Source of the DNA: Beijerinckiaceae bacterium
Lineage (GTDB): Bacteria; Pseudomonadota; Alphaproteobacteria; Rhizobiales; Beijerinckiaceae
Assembly: GCA_947476075.1 (NCBI GenBank)
Contig: CANJPM010000001.1
Span: 1 to 64,000 of the forward strand
Reading direction: 5' to 3'
Length of the DNA: 64,000 nt
In this document: positions 33,781-42,714 of the stretch, piece after piece
Layout of the letters: every line of letters begins with the position of its first letter
Position numbering within the stretch: the stretch's first letter is position 1
The notes under the pieces: model-generated
Database searches by the model: none
What the model saw: the letters and a program-made list of their open reading frames with translations, nothing else
Told to the model about the DNA's origin: nothing
Program-made: the position numbers and the translations under genes

Positions 33781-34383
33781 TCAGCGCCGCGCGCCGCCGT
33801 CTATGCTGACGACGATGTCGTAATCCTCGTTCGCAGCTTCATTGATATACGGTACGGAGATTTCCTCCGTCACCACTGCAAAGCTGTTTTGCGATTGGCC
33901 CGCCGGTATCGAGGCGGGAGCCTTGTAGCTGCGTGAGGCCACCGGCTTGTCGACGCCGTCTTTCTTGATGGCGACGGTGATCGGCACGGTGAAGGACGAG
34001 GGGGCGCCGGCGGGCCCAAGCAATACCTTGCCTTCGACTCCGACTTTCAGAATCAGCTGATTTCCCACCACGCGGCATTCGCGGGCGAGTTCGCCGAGCG
34101 AGAACTGGTAGCGCACGTTGCGGCTGTCCTGCCCGCCCGCATAGACGCGCTGGGCGGCGCCGCCTTCCTTCACTTCGATGCCGGGGCAGACGAGGTTTTG
34201 CGGCGGCTCGATGGCGCCCGGCTGCACGGGCGGCGGCGCTGTGGTGGAGTTGAACGCGAGCAGATTTCCAAACGTGCCGCCAATGCCTGCGTTCTCGGGT
34301 CCGCCCGAACAGGCGGCGAGCAGAGACAGGGTCATGGTCGCGAGCAGGATGCGCGGGCCAAACGACAAATCTTGCAAACGCAT
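33781..34383 (-). CDS. Lipoprotein of unknown function
   Basis: The 200-residue protein has a lipoprotein signal with lipobox LLAAC near residue 23, followed by SGGPENAGIGG and a Pro-rich linker, then a beta-rich domain with QLILKVGVEGKVLLGP and PYINEAANEDYDIVVS. It should be anchored in the outer or inner membrane on the periplasmic side. GGAGTTTGAC precedes the ATG at 34383, and longer upstream readings lack a signal peptide at their start. It lies 109 bases downstream of the IalB gene. No family is recognised with confidence. Confidence 0.7.
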   Translation of the reverse strand: MRLQDLSFGPRILLATMTLSLLAACSGGPENAGIGGTFGNLLAFNSTTAPPPVQPGAIEPPQNLVCPGIEVKEGGAAQRVYAGGQDSRNVRYQFSLGELARECRVVGNQLILKVGVEGKVLLGPAGAPSSFTVPITVAIKKDGVDKPVASRSYKAPASIPAGQSQNSFAVVTEEISVPYINEAANEDYDIVVSIDGGARR

Positions 34384-34492
34384 GTCAAACTCCAAACCGG
34401 GGGCCGCCGCACGCAGAAGCAGAAAGAATACGGCCCGAATGCAGGAAAAATACACCAGCCAGACCGGACGCGCCAGCCAAAGGCAAATCCGC

Positions 34493-35026
34493 TTACGGCA
34501 AGCGCTCAAAGCCTTCCCTGAAGCCGTTCAGGCTCATCGGAATGCCGGTGCCCTGTTCGGGCGTCTCAAACACGATGAACACCGCGTTCTTGCCGGTGCG
34601 AAGGTCGTCCAGCAATTTGTCGTCCATCACCACTTCGGCGACGCAGCCCGTAGGCAGGCAACGCACGAAACCGGCGCGGCCCTTGTCGGCGGCGTCAATA
34701 TTGAGACCAAGGCCAGCAGGCAGCAAAACGCCCAGCGGCGCGATGACGCGCAACAGCCGCGACTTGCCGTCGGCCGTCTTCAGCACGATGACGACAAGGT
34801 TCATATTGGGCTTGTCTTCAGCCGCAACAGATTGAATCAACGCGCATTGCTCGCGCGCGGCGCCCGGCGGCGTCTCGCAGCGCATCTCCCAATCGCCATG
34901 CTTGCCGCGCACCGCCGATTGCGCGGCGGCGGGGCTGGCGAGAGCCGCGCTCAGGACAGCGCCGACAAGGGCGCCCGCGGCGCCGATCCGCAACGCGGTG
35001 AAATTGATCCCCTGAAACCGGCCCAT
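34493..35026 (-). CDS. Invasion-associated locus B (IalB) family protein
   Basis: The 177-residue protein has a signal peptide (to about residue 36, SPAAAQS) and the IalB pattern: GDWEMRCETPP, NLVVIVLKTADGKSRLLRVIAPLGVLLPAGLGLNID-type core, GRAGFVRCLPTGCVAEVVMDD and the C-terminal NGFREGFERL. Such proteins are common in Hyphomicrobiales and their role outside Bartonella is unknown. Three or four cysteines (for example in FVRCLPTGC) could form disulfides. AGGAG precedes the ATG at 35026. Confidence 0.85.
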   Translation of the reverse strand: MGRFQGINFTALRIGAAGALVGAVLSAALASPAAAQSAVRGKHGDWEMRCETPPGAAREQCALIQSVAAEDKPNMNLVVIVLKTADGKSRLLRVIAPLGVLLPAGLGLNIDAADKGRAGFVRCLPTGCVAEVVMDDKLLDDLRTGKNAVFIVFETPEQGTGIPMSLNGFREGFERLP

Positions 35027-35099
35027 AGACGCTCCTGATAGCCGCACGCTCGATTCGCGGCGCGGCGATTATGGCGGGAGGGACGCGCCCCGACAACGT

Positions 35100-35395
35100 G
35101 CAGTCTCGCTGGAGACGACGATCATTTGCCCTTGGCTTCCGCCATACCTCGATCTCCTGCCTCACGATGATCAAAGACTTTGGAGGAGGTTCTGATTCGT
35201 GCCGCATGGGCGCATTCTCTCCCCGTGCGCTTTCCGACGGGGAACATGCGCAGGTTAGGCCTCGCGTCGAATCAGGCGATCTCCATGGCGGGGTTGCGCC
35301 AAGGCGCTCGCAGCGCAAGTCGATGTCATTCAGGTAGGTGTCACGCAGCCCGTTGCTGGCGGCGAGGGGATTGTCCGCAGCTCTATAAAAAGGGC
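35100..35395 (-). pseudogene. Remnant of a ParE-type toxin gene (frameshifted)
   Basis: Reading downward from about 35395, one frame gives YRAADNPLAASNGLRDTYL then DIDLRCERLG, close to the ParE centre. A second frame near 35270-35230 gives RPNLRMFPVGK, the ParE strand normally written R-P-x-L-R-x-F-P-V-G. The first frame later resumes as IIVRQEIEVWRK, which resembles the C-terminal end. The N-terminus is missing and at least two frame changes are needed. No intact toxin can be made. Confidence 0.6.
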
Positions 35396-35414
35396 GACGC
35401 CCTGAATATCGCCC
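35387..35414 (-). terminator. Possible terminator after the parD remnant
   Basis: On the minus strand GGGCGA (35414-35409) pairs with TCGCCC (35397-35392) and is followed by TTTTT (35391-35387). The stem is short (six base pairs) with an 11-base loop. Confidence 0.35.
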
Positions 35415-35439
35415 TCGGCTTCAGGGCGCAGGCGACACG

Positions 35440-35619
35440 TTATTGCGCCGTCAGCCTGGCGTTCAGCTTCTCGCGGATGCGCTCAAAAGCCTGCGCTGCG
35501 TCAACGGCCTGCCCGCTGGCAAGGCCTTCATCCCACTGGCGGCCAAGCTTTTCTATGGCCCGCGTGCGCTGCTCGCGGCGCTGGACGACTGCGACGCTCA
35601 TTTTCTCAACATTGGCCAT
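35440..35619 (-). pseudogene. ParD-type antitoxin with internal deletion
   Basis: The 59-residue frame opens with MANVEKMSVAV, the strand that starts ParD/CC2985 ribbon-helix-helix antitoxins. It jumps directly to REQRTRAIEKLGRQWDEGLASG and AFERIREKLNARL, which is the C-terminal toxin-binding part of the same family. The two helices of the DNA-binding domain and the conserved REALR-type segment (about 25-30 residues) are absent. It is still an open frame, so a shortened peptide may be made, but it could not bind DNA normally. The parE remnant lies just downstream in the usual order. Confidence 0.6.
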
Positions 35620-35851
35620 AGGCGTGTGCTCCATTTGTTCCAGGGTGAGCAAGATCGCCGCCTCTGGCAAGGAGTGAAAAAGAAGGAGCGTCGCCGCCCT
35701 GACCATGCTCCCGAAAAAGTGCTGGGCGGGCGGGGGTTTTTCCCTCGCGCGCCTTTATGCCGCATCGGGCGCGCTGAAACGCCGTGTTGCGCTGGCGCGG
35801 AGTTTATGGTTGGAACAGGGGCAGCAAATTTATGCGATTATCCGTTGGTCC

Positions 35852-35866
35852 GGGCGTGTCACGCCC
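35852..35866. promoter_or_regulatory. Short inverted repeat upstream of ctaC
   Basis: GGGCGTG-T-CACGCCC forms a 15-base near-continuous dyad, 33 bases before the ctaC ATG. It could be an operator for the oxidase operon or a short hairpin in its leader. Confidence 0.35.
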
Positions 35867-35899
35867 TGATCGGAAAGCCGAGCGGGAGCGACAATTCTC

Positions 35900-36799
35900 A
35901 TGATGTTTCAAGTGAAGGGCTGCAAAGCTGTTCAAAGCCTGGCCGTCGCGGCGGGCGCAGCCCTCTCGGGCGCCTTCCTTTCCGCCAGCGCCGCGTTCGC
36001 GCAGGGGGCCGATTTTCTTCTGGGCGCGCCGCGCGCAGGTCAGATGACGCTGCCGGTTCCTGTAACGCCGATCGCACGCGAGATGAACTTTTTCCACGAC
36101 GCGATCCTGTTGCCGATCATCACCGTGATCTGCCTGTTCGTGCTGGCGCTTCTGGTGATCGTCGTCGCCAAGTTCAATGAGAAGGCGAACCCGACGCCCT
36201 CGCGCACCACCCATCACACCGGCCTTGAAATCGCCTGGACGATTATTCCGGTGCTGATTCTGATTGTTATCGCTGTTCCCTCGTTTCGCTTGCTGAACCA
36301 TCAGCTCACGATGCCGAATGCGGACATGACGCTGAAGGTGACAGGCAATTCCTCATGGGCGTGGACCTGGACCTATCCCAAGGATGAGGGCGGCGGCTTT
36401 GAGTTTCAGGCTCGCCTGCTCGATCAGGACAAGCTGCCCGCAGGCAAGCTGAAGCTGCTCGACGTTGACAATGAGGCCGTCGTGCCGGTTAACAAGACTG
36501 TGCGCTTGCAGGTGACGGCGGACGTGGTCGGCATCATCCACGGCTTCGTGATCCCCTCCTTTGGCGTGCGTATCGACGCGGTTCCCGGACGTCTCAACGA
36601 GACATGGTTCAAGGCCGAGAAGGAAGGCGTCTATTACGGGCAGTGCTCTAAAATCTGCGGCAAGGACCACGCCTATATGCCGGTCGTCATTCGCGTCGTC
36701 AGCGAAGAGGCCTACAAGGTGTGGCTCGAAAAAGCCCGCAAGGAATATGCGCAAATCGAAAGCCCCGTTCGCGTCGCCGACGCGTCCGCTGCGCGCTGA
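35900..36799 (+). CDS. ctaC: Cytochrome c oxidase subunit II
   Basis: The 299-residue protein takes electrons from cytochrome c through the CuA centre. A signal peptide (about 35 residues, FAQG) is followed by two helices (about 68-91 and 112-134) and the cupredoxin domain with the aromatic path SSWAWTWTYP. CuA ligands are His214 (IIHGF), Cys249, Cys253, His257 and Met260 in GQCSKICGKDHAYM. Residue 251, usually Glu in this loop, is Lys here. First gene of the oxidase operon, it lies 41 bases before ctaD. Confidence 0.93.
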   Translation: MMFQVKGCKAVQSLAVAAGAALSGAFLSASAAFAQGADFLLGAPRAGQMTLPVPVTPIAREMNFFHDAILLPIITVICLFVLALLVIVVAKFNEKANPTPSRTTHHTGLEIAWTIIPVLILIVIAVPSFRLLNHQLTMPNADMTLKVTGNSSWAWTWTYPKDEGGGFEFQARLLDQDKLPAGKLKLLDVDNEAVVPVNKTVRLQVTADVVGIIHGFVIPSFGVRIDAVPGRLNETWFKAEKEGVYYGQCSKICGKDHAYMPVVIRVVSEEAYKVWLEKARKEYAQIESPVRVADASAAR

Positions 36800-36840
36800 A
36801 CTTTCGCGCACACTGAAAATTTTTGATCGAGGATAGACAG

Positions 36841-38505
36841 ATGGCAAGTCATTCTGAGGCCCATCACGAGGATCATGCGCATGGCACGCCGACAGGCTGG
36901 CGCCGGTACATGTATTCGACCAACCACAAGGACATCGGCACGCTCTATCTGATCTTCGCCATTGGCGCGGGTTTGATCGGCGCGGCGATGTCGGTTGCGA
37001 TGCGCATGGAGCTGGCGGGAACCGGCCTTGGCGTGTTCCCCTGGATCTCGCAGATCATGGCGGGAGACGGCTCTATCGACGCCGCCAAGCACATGTACAA
37101 CGTGTTCATCACCGGGCACGGCGTCATCATGATCTTCTTCATGGTCATGCCGGCGCTGATCGGGGGCTTTGGAAACTGGTTCGTCCCGCTGATGATCGGC
37201 GCGCCGGACATGGCCTTCCCGCGCATGAACAACATCTCTTTCTGGTTGTTGCCGGCCTCGTTCCTGCTGCTCGTCACATCGATGTTCGTCGAGGGCGCGC
37301 CTGGCATGCACGGTTTTGGCGGCGGCTGGGTCATGTATCCGCCGCTCTCGTCCAACGCCGGCCATCCCGGCCCGTCGATGGACTTCGTGATCCTGTCGCT
37401 GCATCTGGCCGGCGCCTCGTCGATCCTCGGTGCGATCAATTTCATCACCACGATCTTCAACATGCGCGCGCCGGGCATGACCCTGCATCGCATGCCGTTG
37501 TTTGCGTGGTCGGTGCTCATCACCGCCTTCCTGCTCGTGCTGTCGCTGCCGGTTCTGGCGGGCGCCATCACGATGTTGTTGACGGACCGCAATTTCGGCA
37601 CGGCGTTCTTTGACCCGGCCGGGGGCGGCGATCCGATCCTGTTCCAGCATTTGTTCTGGTTCTTTGGTCATCCGGAAGTCTACATTCTCATTCTTCCCGG
37701 TTTTGGCCTGATCAGCCACATCATCTCGACTTTCTCGCGCAAGCCCATCTTCGGTTATCTGGGCATGGCTTACGCGATGGTGGCGATTGGCGCGGTTGGC
37801 TTCGTCGTGTGGGCTCACCACATGTACACGGTCGGACTGTCGCTCAACACGCAGCGCTATTTCGTGTTCGCCACGATGGTGATTGCGGTCCCGACCGGCG
37901 TGAAGATCTTCTCATGGATTGCGACGATGTGGGGCGGGTCGATCTCGTTCCGTACGCCGATGCTGTGGGCGGTCGGCTTCATCTTCCTGTTCACGGTGGG
38001 CGGCGTCACCGGCGTCGTGCTTGCGAACGCGGGCATCGATCGTCAGTTGCACGAAACCTATTACGTGGTCGCCCACTTCCATTACGTGCTGTCTCTGGGC
38101 GCCGTGTTCGCGTTATTTGCGGGCTTCTACTACTGGTTCCCGAAAATGTCGGGCTACATGTACAACGAGACGCTCGGCAAGATTCACTTCTGGATGATGT
38201 TTGTGGGCGTGAACGTCACGTTCTTCCCGCAGCATTTCCTGGGTCTGGCCGGTATGCCGCGTCGTTACGTGGATTACCCGGAAGTGTTCCTGCTCTGGAA
38301 CCAGATCTCGTCGTATGGCTCGTATCTGTCCGGCGCAGGCGCTCTCTTCTTCCTCTTCATCGTGTGGGAAGCGTTCGCGAAGAAGCGTCTGGCTGGCGAC
38401 AATCCGTGGGGCGTTGGCGCCACGACGCTGGAATGGACGTTGCCCTCGCCGCCGCCGTTCCATCAATACGAGACGCTGCCGCGCATCACCGGCTCGGATC
38501 ACTAA
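36841..38505 (+). CDS. ctaD: Cytochrome c oxidase subunit I (aa3-type)
   Basis: The 554-residue, twelve-helix catalytic subunit reduces oxygen at the haem a3-CuB centre. It contains [13 protein letters not shown], the low-spin haem histidine region [32 protein letters not shown], and the CuB motif with the His-Tyr crosslink [16 protein letters not shown], which carries the K-channel. HHMYTVG and [13 protein letters not shown] supply further metal ligands. GAGGAT lies upstream of the ATG at 36841. It is followed by a hairpin at 38511-38536 and then ctaB. Confidence 0.97.
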   Translation: MASHSEAHHEDHAHGTPTGWRRYMYSTNHKDIGTLYLIFAIGAGLIGAAMSVAMRMELAGTGLGVFPWISQIMAGDGSIDAAKHMYNVFITGHGVIMIFFMVMPALIGGFGNWFVPLMIGAPDMAFPRMNNISFWLLPASFLLLVTSMFVEGAPGMHGFGGGWVMYPPLSSNAGHPGPSMDFVILSLHLAGASSILGAINFITTIFNMRAPGMTLHRMPLFAWSVLITAFLLVLSLPVLAGAITMLLTDRNFGTAFFDPAGGGDPILFQHLFWFFGHPEVYILILPGFGLISHIISTFSRKPIFGYLGMAYAMVAIGAVGFVVWAHHMYTVGLSLNTQRYFVFATMVIAVPTGVKIFSWIATMWGGSISFRTPMLWAVGFIFLFTVGGVTGVVLANAGIDRQLHETYYVVAHFHYVLSLGAVFALFAGFYYWFPKMSGYMYNETLGKIHFWMMFVGVNVTFFPQHFLGLAGMPRRYVDYPEVFLLWNQISSYGSYLSGAGALFFLFIVWEAFAKKRLAGDNPWGVGATTLEWTLPSPPPFHQYETLPRITGSDH

Positions 38506-38649
38506 GCATTCTCCGGCGGCCCTTTGGTCGCCGGAGCCTTCCCTAGAGCGGCGCGAAGAGTGCGCCGTTCCAGAGAGGGCTCCGCAACAGGACGTTTCCA
38601 CCCGTTGCAACCTTGTTGAGCGTCTCGACTGCAAACACAGGTCGGTTGA

Positions 38650-39618
38650 ATGAGCTTCGTCACGCAAAATGATGGATTGTCAGACAGCATGCGCATCGAC
38701 ATGCGCGTGTCTTGCGCGCGTCCGTCAGATTATCTGGCGCTTCTGAAGCCGCGCGTGATGTCGCTGGTCGTGCTCACCGCGCTGGCGGGCATGCTGATTG
38801 CTCCGCAGCCGCCCCACCCGGTGATCGGGTTTGCCGCGCTGCTCGCGATCGCCGTTGGCGCCGGCGCCTCGGGCGCGCTCAATATGTGGTATGATGCGGA
38901 CATTGACGCCCTGATGGCGCGCACTGCGACGCGCCCCGTCCCGTCTGGCCGCGTGACTCCCGGAGAGGCGCTCGCCTTCGGTCTGGTGCTGTCCGCATTG
39001 TCAGTTTTCACGCTTTGCGTGGTGTCGAACTGGCTGGCGGCGGGCTTGCTCGCTTTTACGATCTTCTTTTACGCCGTGATTTATACGATGTGGCTGAAGC
39101 GCTCGACGCCGCAGAACATTGTGATTGGCGGGGCGGCAGGAGCCTTTCCGCCCATCGTCGGCTTTGCTGCGGCGACTGGTTCGGTCTCGATTGAATCGGC
39201 GGTGCTGTTTGCGATCATCTTCATCTGGACGCCGCCGCATTTCTGGGCGCTGGCGCTCGTGAAGGCCGACGATTATGGCCGCGCCGGCGTGCCGATGATG
39301 CCCAACGCTTTGGGGCCGGACCGCACAAGACTTGAGATCTTGATCTATTCCATCGTCCTGGCGCCAGTTGGAGTGCTGCCCGCGCTGATGGGCTTCGCCT
39401 CGCTCGTTTATGGAGCGATCGCGACGCTCGGCGGGATCGCGATGCTGGTTTACGCATGGCGCGTTTATCGCCAGCGCGAAGGCGAGGCCGCCCGCAAGGC
39501 CTGCATGTCGTTGTTTGGCGTGTCGATCCTGTATCTGTTCGCATTGTTTTTGGTGATCGTCATCGAGAATGGCCCTGCTGCACTGGTCGTGCGCGCCTTC
39601 AACGCAGCGTTTGCCTGA
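38650..39618 (+). CDS. ctaB: Protoheme IX farnesyltransferase (haem O synthase)
   Basis: The 322-residue membrane enzyme of the UbiA family attaches a farnesyl chain to haem b, the first step to haem a. The first Asp-rich motif is [15 protein letters not shown] followed by [10 protein letters not shown], and the second lies in [20 protein letters not shown]. About eight to nine helices are visible. It lies 144 bases after ctaD in the usual order. Haem A synthase (ctaA) is not in the window. Confidence 0.93.
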   Translation: MSFVTQNDGLSDSMRIDMRVSCARPSDYLALLKPRVMSLVVLTALAGMLIAPQPPHPVIGFAALLAIAVGAGASGALNMWYDADIDALMARTATRPVPSGRVTPGEALAFGLVLSALSVFTLCVVSNWLAAGLLAFTIFFYAVIYTMWLKRSTPQNIVIGGAAGAFPPIVGFAAATGSVSIESAVLFAIIFIWTPPHFWALALVKADDYGRAGVPMMPNALGPDRTRLEILIYSIVLAPVGVLPALMGFASLVYGAIATLGGIAMLVYAWRVYRQREGEAARKACMSLFGVSILYLFALFLVIVIENGPAALVVRAFNAAFA

Positions 39619-39639
39619 TGCGCGCACAGGAGAGGCGTC

Positions 39640-39819
39640 ATGACTGAGCCCCACGATCCTGGATTTCAGGACAGTCGCTACCGTCTCACTCCCGAGCAGG
39701 CCAGGAGCCGGCGCTCGCGCAATATCGCCATCGCTTTGTCGGTGTCGTTTATGGTTGTTCTCTTCTACGTCGTGACCGTTGCAAAGCTCGGTCTTGGCGT
39801 TTTGAACAAGGGCTGGTGA
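39640..39819 (+). CDS. coxF: CoxF-type small membrane protein of the oxidase cluster
   Basis: The 59-residue protein has a hydrophilic start containing YRLTPEQARSRRSRN and one membrane helix IAIALSVSFMVVLFYVVTVAKL near the C-terminus. CoxF proteins of this length and layout sit between ctaB and ctaG in many alphaproteobacterial oxidase clusters, as this one does. Their role in assembly is not settled. AGGAG precedes the ATG, and ctaG starts seven bases after its stop. Confidence 0.78.
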   Translation: MTEPHDPGFQDSRYRLTPEQARSRRSRNIAIALSVSFMVVLFYVVTVAKLGLGVLNKGW

Positions 39820-39826
39820 TGTCGCC

Positions 39827-40441
39827 ATGACGCAGGATCGCGAACCTTTACAACAAAGCGAAGCCTCGAAGCGCAGCGATGCGCGGATCGCTTTTTCGGT
39901 TGCAGGCGTTGCGTTTCTCATGCTCGGCCTGTCGTTTGCCGCGGTGCCGCTTTACGACATGTTCTGCCGCGTCACCGGCTTTGGCGGGACGCCCCGGGTC
40001 GCGCTGACCGCGCCGGACCATCTTGGCGAGCGCACGCTCACAGTGCGTTTTGATTCAAACGTCGGCCCTGGCCTCAACTGGAGCTTTGAGCCGGAAGTCG
40101 CTTCGATGCGGCTGCGCACCGGGCAAACCGCGACGGTTTTCTACAAGGTCACCAACCGCTCCGATAGGGAGACCCTCGGGATTGCGACCTACAACGTCGC
40201 GCCTGACGCTTTCGGGCCATGGTTCAACAAGATTTCCTGCTTCTGCTTCACCGAGCAGACGCTGGGGCCGGGCGAGAGCATGGACATGCCGGTTGTGTTC
40301 TTCCTCGATCCCGAGCTTGAGAAAGCCGAGACCATGCGGCGGATGGAGAGCGTGACGCTGTCCTATACGTTCATGGCCGTTAAAACGAAGACGGCGCAGC
40401 TGCCGGCGCCTGCGGTTAAGGCGAATATCCCGCCTCTTTGA
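39827..40441 (+). CDS. ctaG: Cytochrome c oxidase assembly protein CtaG/Cox11
   Basis: The 204-residue copper chaperone delivers copper to the CuB site of subunit I. A single N-terminal helix (FSVAGVAFLMLGLSFAAVPLYDMFC) anchors a periplasmic beta-sandwich, with the copper-binding CFCF in FNKISCFCFTEQTLGPGE and the conserved NVAPDAFGPWF just before it. ESVTLSYTF matches the family end. The start lies seven bases after coxF. Confidence 0.94.
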   Translation: MTQDREPLQQSEASKRSDARIAFSVAGVAFLMLGLSFAAVPLYDMFCRVTGFGGTPRVALTAPDHLGERTLTVRFDSNVGPGLNWSFEPEVASMRLRTGQTATVFYKVTNRSDRETLGIATYNVAPDAFGPWFNKISCFCFTEQTLGPGESMDMPVVFFLDPELEKAETMRRMESVTLSYTFMAVKTKTAQLPAPAVKANIPPL

Positions 40442-40559
40442 GGGGTGAAAAACATGAGCCGTCTTGACTTCGGGACGGCGAATGGCCAAACGCCCATATC
40501 GGGCAAGTTACAGGTGGCCGCTCCTTGATGGGCGGCTTGAGGACGACGAGGACATCACC

Positions 40560-41423
40560 ATGGCTGAAGGCCACGCGAAACCGAATCACGATTACCACCT
40601 TGTCGATCCCAGCCCATGGCCTTTGCTGGGTTCGGTATCCGCCTTCGTGGCGGCGGTTGGCGCCGTCGCCTGGATGAAGAGCATGCCGATCTTCGGCATC
40701 CAGATGGCCGCCTATGTGTTTGGCGCGGGCATGCTGGGCGTGCTCTACACGATGGCCGGCTGGTGGATCGACGTGGTGCGCGAGGCCGAGAGCGGCTTCC
40801 ACACCCGCGTGGTGCAGATTCATCACCGCTATGGCATGATTTTGTTCATCGCCTCGGAAATCATGTTCTTCGTCGCCTGGTTCTGGGCGTTCTTTGACGC
40901 CAGCCTGTTCTACAACGAAGTCGGGCAATACGCCCGCGTTGAGGCCACCGGTGGAATCTGGCCCCCCAAGGGTCTTGAAGTGTTTGATCCGTGGCATCTG
41001 CCGCTGCTCAACACGATCATCCTGCTGACCTCTGGCACCACGGTAACCTGGGCGCATCATGCGCTGCTGACCGGCGACCGCGAGGGCGTGAAGAAGGGGC
41101 TGATCTTCACAATCATCCTTGGCGCACTGTTCTCCTTCGTGCAGGTCTATGAATACATGCACGCGCCGTTCGCGTTCAAGAATTCGATCTATGGCGCGAC
41201 CTTCTTCATGGCGACCGGTTTCCATGGCTTCCACGTGTTCGTGGGAACCATCTTCCTGGGCGTCTGCCTGTTGCGCGTCTACAAGGGCCAGTTCACGCCC
41301 AAGCAGCATCTGGGCTTCGAATTTGCCGCCTGGTACTGGCATTTCGTGGACGTGGTGTGGCTGTTCCTGTTCGTGGCGATTTACGTCTGGGGCAATTGGG
41401 GCGCACCCATCGCCGTCCATTGA
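40560..41423 (+). CDS. ctaE: Cytochrome c oxidase subunit III
   Basis: The 287-residue, seven-helix subunit stabilises subunit I. It begins MAEGHAKPNHDYHLVDPSPWPLLGS and contains RYGMILFIASEIMFFVAWFWAFFD, TGFHGFHVFVGTIFL and the end segment FEFAAWYWHFVDVVWLFLFVAIYVW, all typical. The start at 40560 has GAGGA seven bases upstream and gives the usual N-terminus. A clear terminator follows at 41445, so this ends the ctaC-E transcript. Confidence 0.96.
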   Translation: MAEGHAKPNHDYHLVDPSPWPLLGSVSAFVAAVGAVAWMKSMPIFGIQMAAYVFGAGMLGVLYTMAGWWIDVVREAESGFHTRVVQIHHRYGMILFIASEIMFFVAWFWAFFDASLFYNEVGQYARVEATGGIWPPKGLEVFDPWHLPLLNTIILLTSGTTVTWAHHALLTGDREGVKKGLIFTIILGALFSFVQVYEYMHAPFAFKNSIYGATFFMATGFHGFHVFVGTIFLGVCLLRVYKGQFTPKQHLGFEFAAWYWHFVDVVWLFLFVAIYVWGNWGAPIAVH

Positions 41424-41444
41424 TCGTTTGACAGATTTCCATTC

Positions 41445-41468
41445 GGGCGGCCTTCGGGCCGCCCTTTT
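41445..41468 (+). terminator. Intrinsic terminator after ctaE
   Basis: Eight-base arms GGGCGGCC and GGCCGCCC close a TTCG loop and are followed by TTTT. It separates the oxidase operon from the DUF983-surf1 pair. Confidence 0.8.
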
Positions 41469-41519
41469 GCGTTATAAGGATGCTGACGTCGCCCGTGCGG
41501 CGCCCAACGGGATGCGCAC

Positions 41520-41897
41520 ATGAACCAGCATGATTATCCGCCGCAATCGCCCTATGCGACTGGCCTGTCGGGTCGCTGTCCGCGTTGCGGGGAGGGGCGC
41601 CTCTTCTCCGGGTTCCTCAGCATCGCCCCGCGGTGCGAGGTTTGCGAGCTGGACTTGAAATTTGCGCAGGAAACGGGCGACGGTCCGGCTGTATTCGTCA
41701 CGCTCTTTGGAGGCTTCTTCGTGCTTGGCTGCGCGTTGTGGCTGGAACTGTCCTACGAGCCGCCTTTCTGGCTCTATTTACTGATCTTCGCGCCGCTCAC
41801 GCCCATCGTGTGCCTTGGCATCTTGCGACCCCTGAAGGGTTTGCTGGTGGCGCTGCAATATTCCAACAAGGCCGAACAGGGGCGCCGTCAAGGATGA
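41520..41897 (+). CDS. DUF983 family membrane protein
   Basis: The 125-residue protein has an N-terminal zinc-ribbon-like part with CPRCGEG and CEVCELDL, then two membrane helices (about 55-78 and 82-105). DUF983 proteins accompany oxidase clusters in alphaproteobacteria, and a role in assembly is assumed from context only. Its stop overlaps the surf1 start by four bases (ATGA), so the two are translationally coupled. Confidence 0.88.
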   Translation: MNQHDYPPQSPYATGLSGRCPRCGEGRLFSGFLSIAPRCEVCELDLKFAQETGDGPAVFVTLFGGFFVLGCALWLELSYEPPFWLYLLIFAPLTPIVCLGILRPLKGLLVALQYSNKAEQGRRQG

Positions 41898-42652
41898 GCG
41901 TCGCGCCAGTACGTCACCGCCGCCACGCGTTGCGCAGCCTGATCGCGCCGGGGCTGGTTGCAGCCCTCGCGCTGGCCGCTTTAGTCTCTCTTGGCAATTG
42001 GCAAATGGCGCGGCTGGACTGGAAGGAGGCGATCGTATCGCGGATGGCGGCGCGCATTCATTCTGCGCCCCAGCCGCTTCCGCCGGTCGGCGAGTGGGCG
42101 TCTCTGGCCCCGCTGGATTACGAATATCGGCGTGTTGCACTCGTTGGAGCCTTCGATCACGCCAAAGAGGCGCGCGTGTTTCACGCCGCTGGCGGACTCA
42201 TGCGCGAGCCGGGCTGGCTGGTGCTGACGCCATTGCAGCTCGCGTCAGGCGGGCAGGTGATCGTCAATCGCGGTTTTGTGCCGCTGGCGCTGGCTGATCA
42301 AGCGACGCGGCTTGGGGGGCAGGTCGCGGGCGAAGTTCGGTTAAGCGGATTGATGCGGGCGCCAGAACCGCGCAATCCCTTCACGCCCGCAGACCAGCCG
42401 CAGAAGCGCGAATGGCATGTGCGCGATCCCATCGCTATCGCCGCCTATTTTGAGCTCAGGGACGCGGCGCCTTTTACAATCGATGCGGACGAGGCGACTT
42501 TCCCCGGTGGCTGGCCTAAAGGCGGCTCCACGAACCTGAAGATCGCCAATAACCATTTCTCTTATGCGATGACATGGTACGGGCTGGCGCTGACGCTGCT
42601 TGGCGTTTTTGCCGTGTTTGCCTGGCGGCGGCTGCGGAGCGACGCCCGCTGA
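41894..42652 (+). CDS. SURF1 family cytochrome oxidase assembly protein
   Basis: The 252-residue protein has an N-terminal helix (about 17-35) and a C-terminal helix (about 225-245) enclosing a periplasmic domain, the SURF1 layout. LGNWQMARLDWKE near the first helix, GWLVLTPLQL followed by VIVNRGFVP, and NNHFSYAMTWYGLA at the second helix are family marks. SURF1 helps haem a insertion into subunit I. It is the last gene of the plus-strand oxidase group and converges with the DMT gene. Confidence 0.93.
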   Translation: MSVAPVRHRRHALRSLIAPGLVAALALAALVSLGNWQMARLDWKEAIVSRMAARIHSAPQPLPPVGEWASLAPLDYEYRRVALVGAFDHAKEARVFHAAGGLMREPGWLVLTPLQLASGGQVIVNRGFVPLALADQATRLGGQVAGEVRLSGLMRAPEPRNPFTPADQPQKREWHVRDPIAIAAYFELRDAAPFTIDADEATFPGGWPKGGSTNLKIANNHFSYAMTWYGLALTLLGVFAVFAWRRLRSDAR

Positions 42653-42680
42653 TCCCTTAGGTTCCTTGTTCTTGCAGGTT

Positions 42681-42714
42681 ACTTGGTCTTCCAGGTCACT
42701 TGGTCTTCCAGGTC
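42681..42714. repeat. 17-base direct duplication over the DMT stop codon
   Basis: ACTTGGTCTTCCAGGTC occurs twice in tandem (42681-42697, 42698-42714). On the minus strand it repeats the codons for VTWKTK and the stop of the DMT gene, so a second, unused tail follows the real one. Confidence 0.75.

Noticed and set aside
38511-38536. Intrinsic terminator between ctaD and ctaB
   Set aside because: An eight-base-pair stem is present (CTCCGGCG / CGCCGGAG), but the loop is ten bases and no T-run follows. It may be a leader hairpin, so I did not list it as a terminator.
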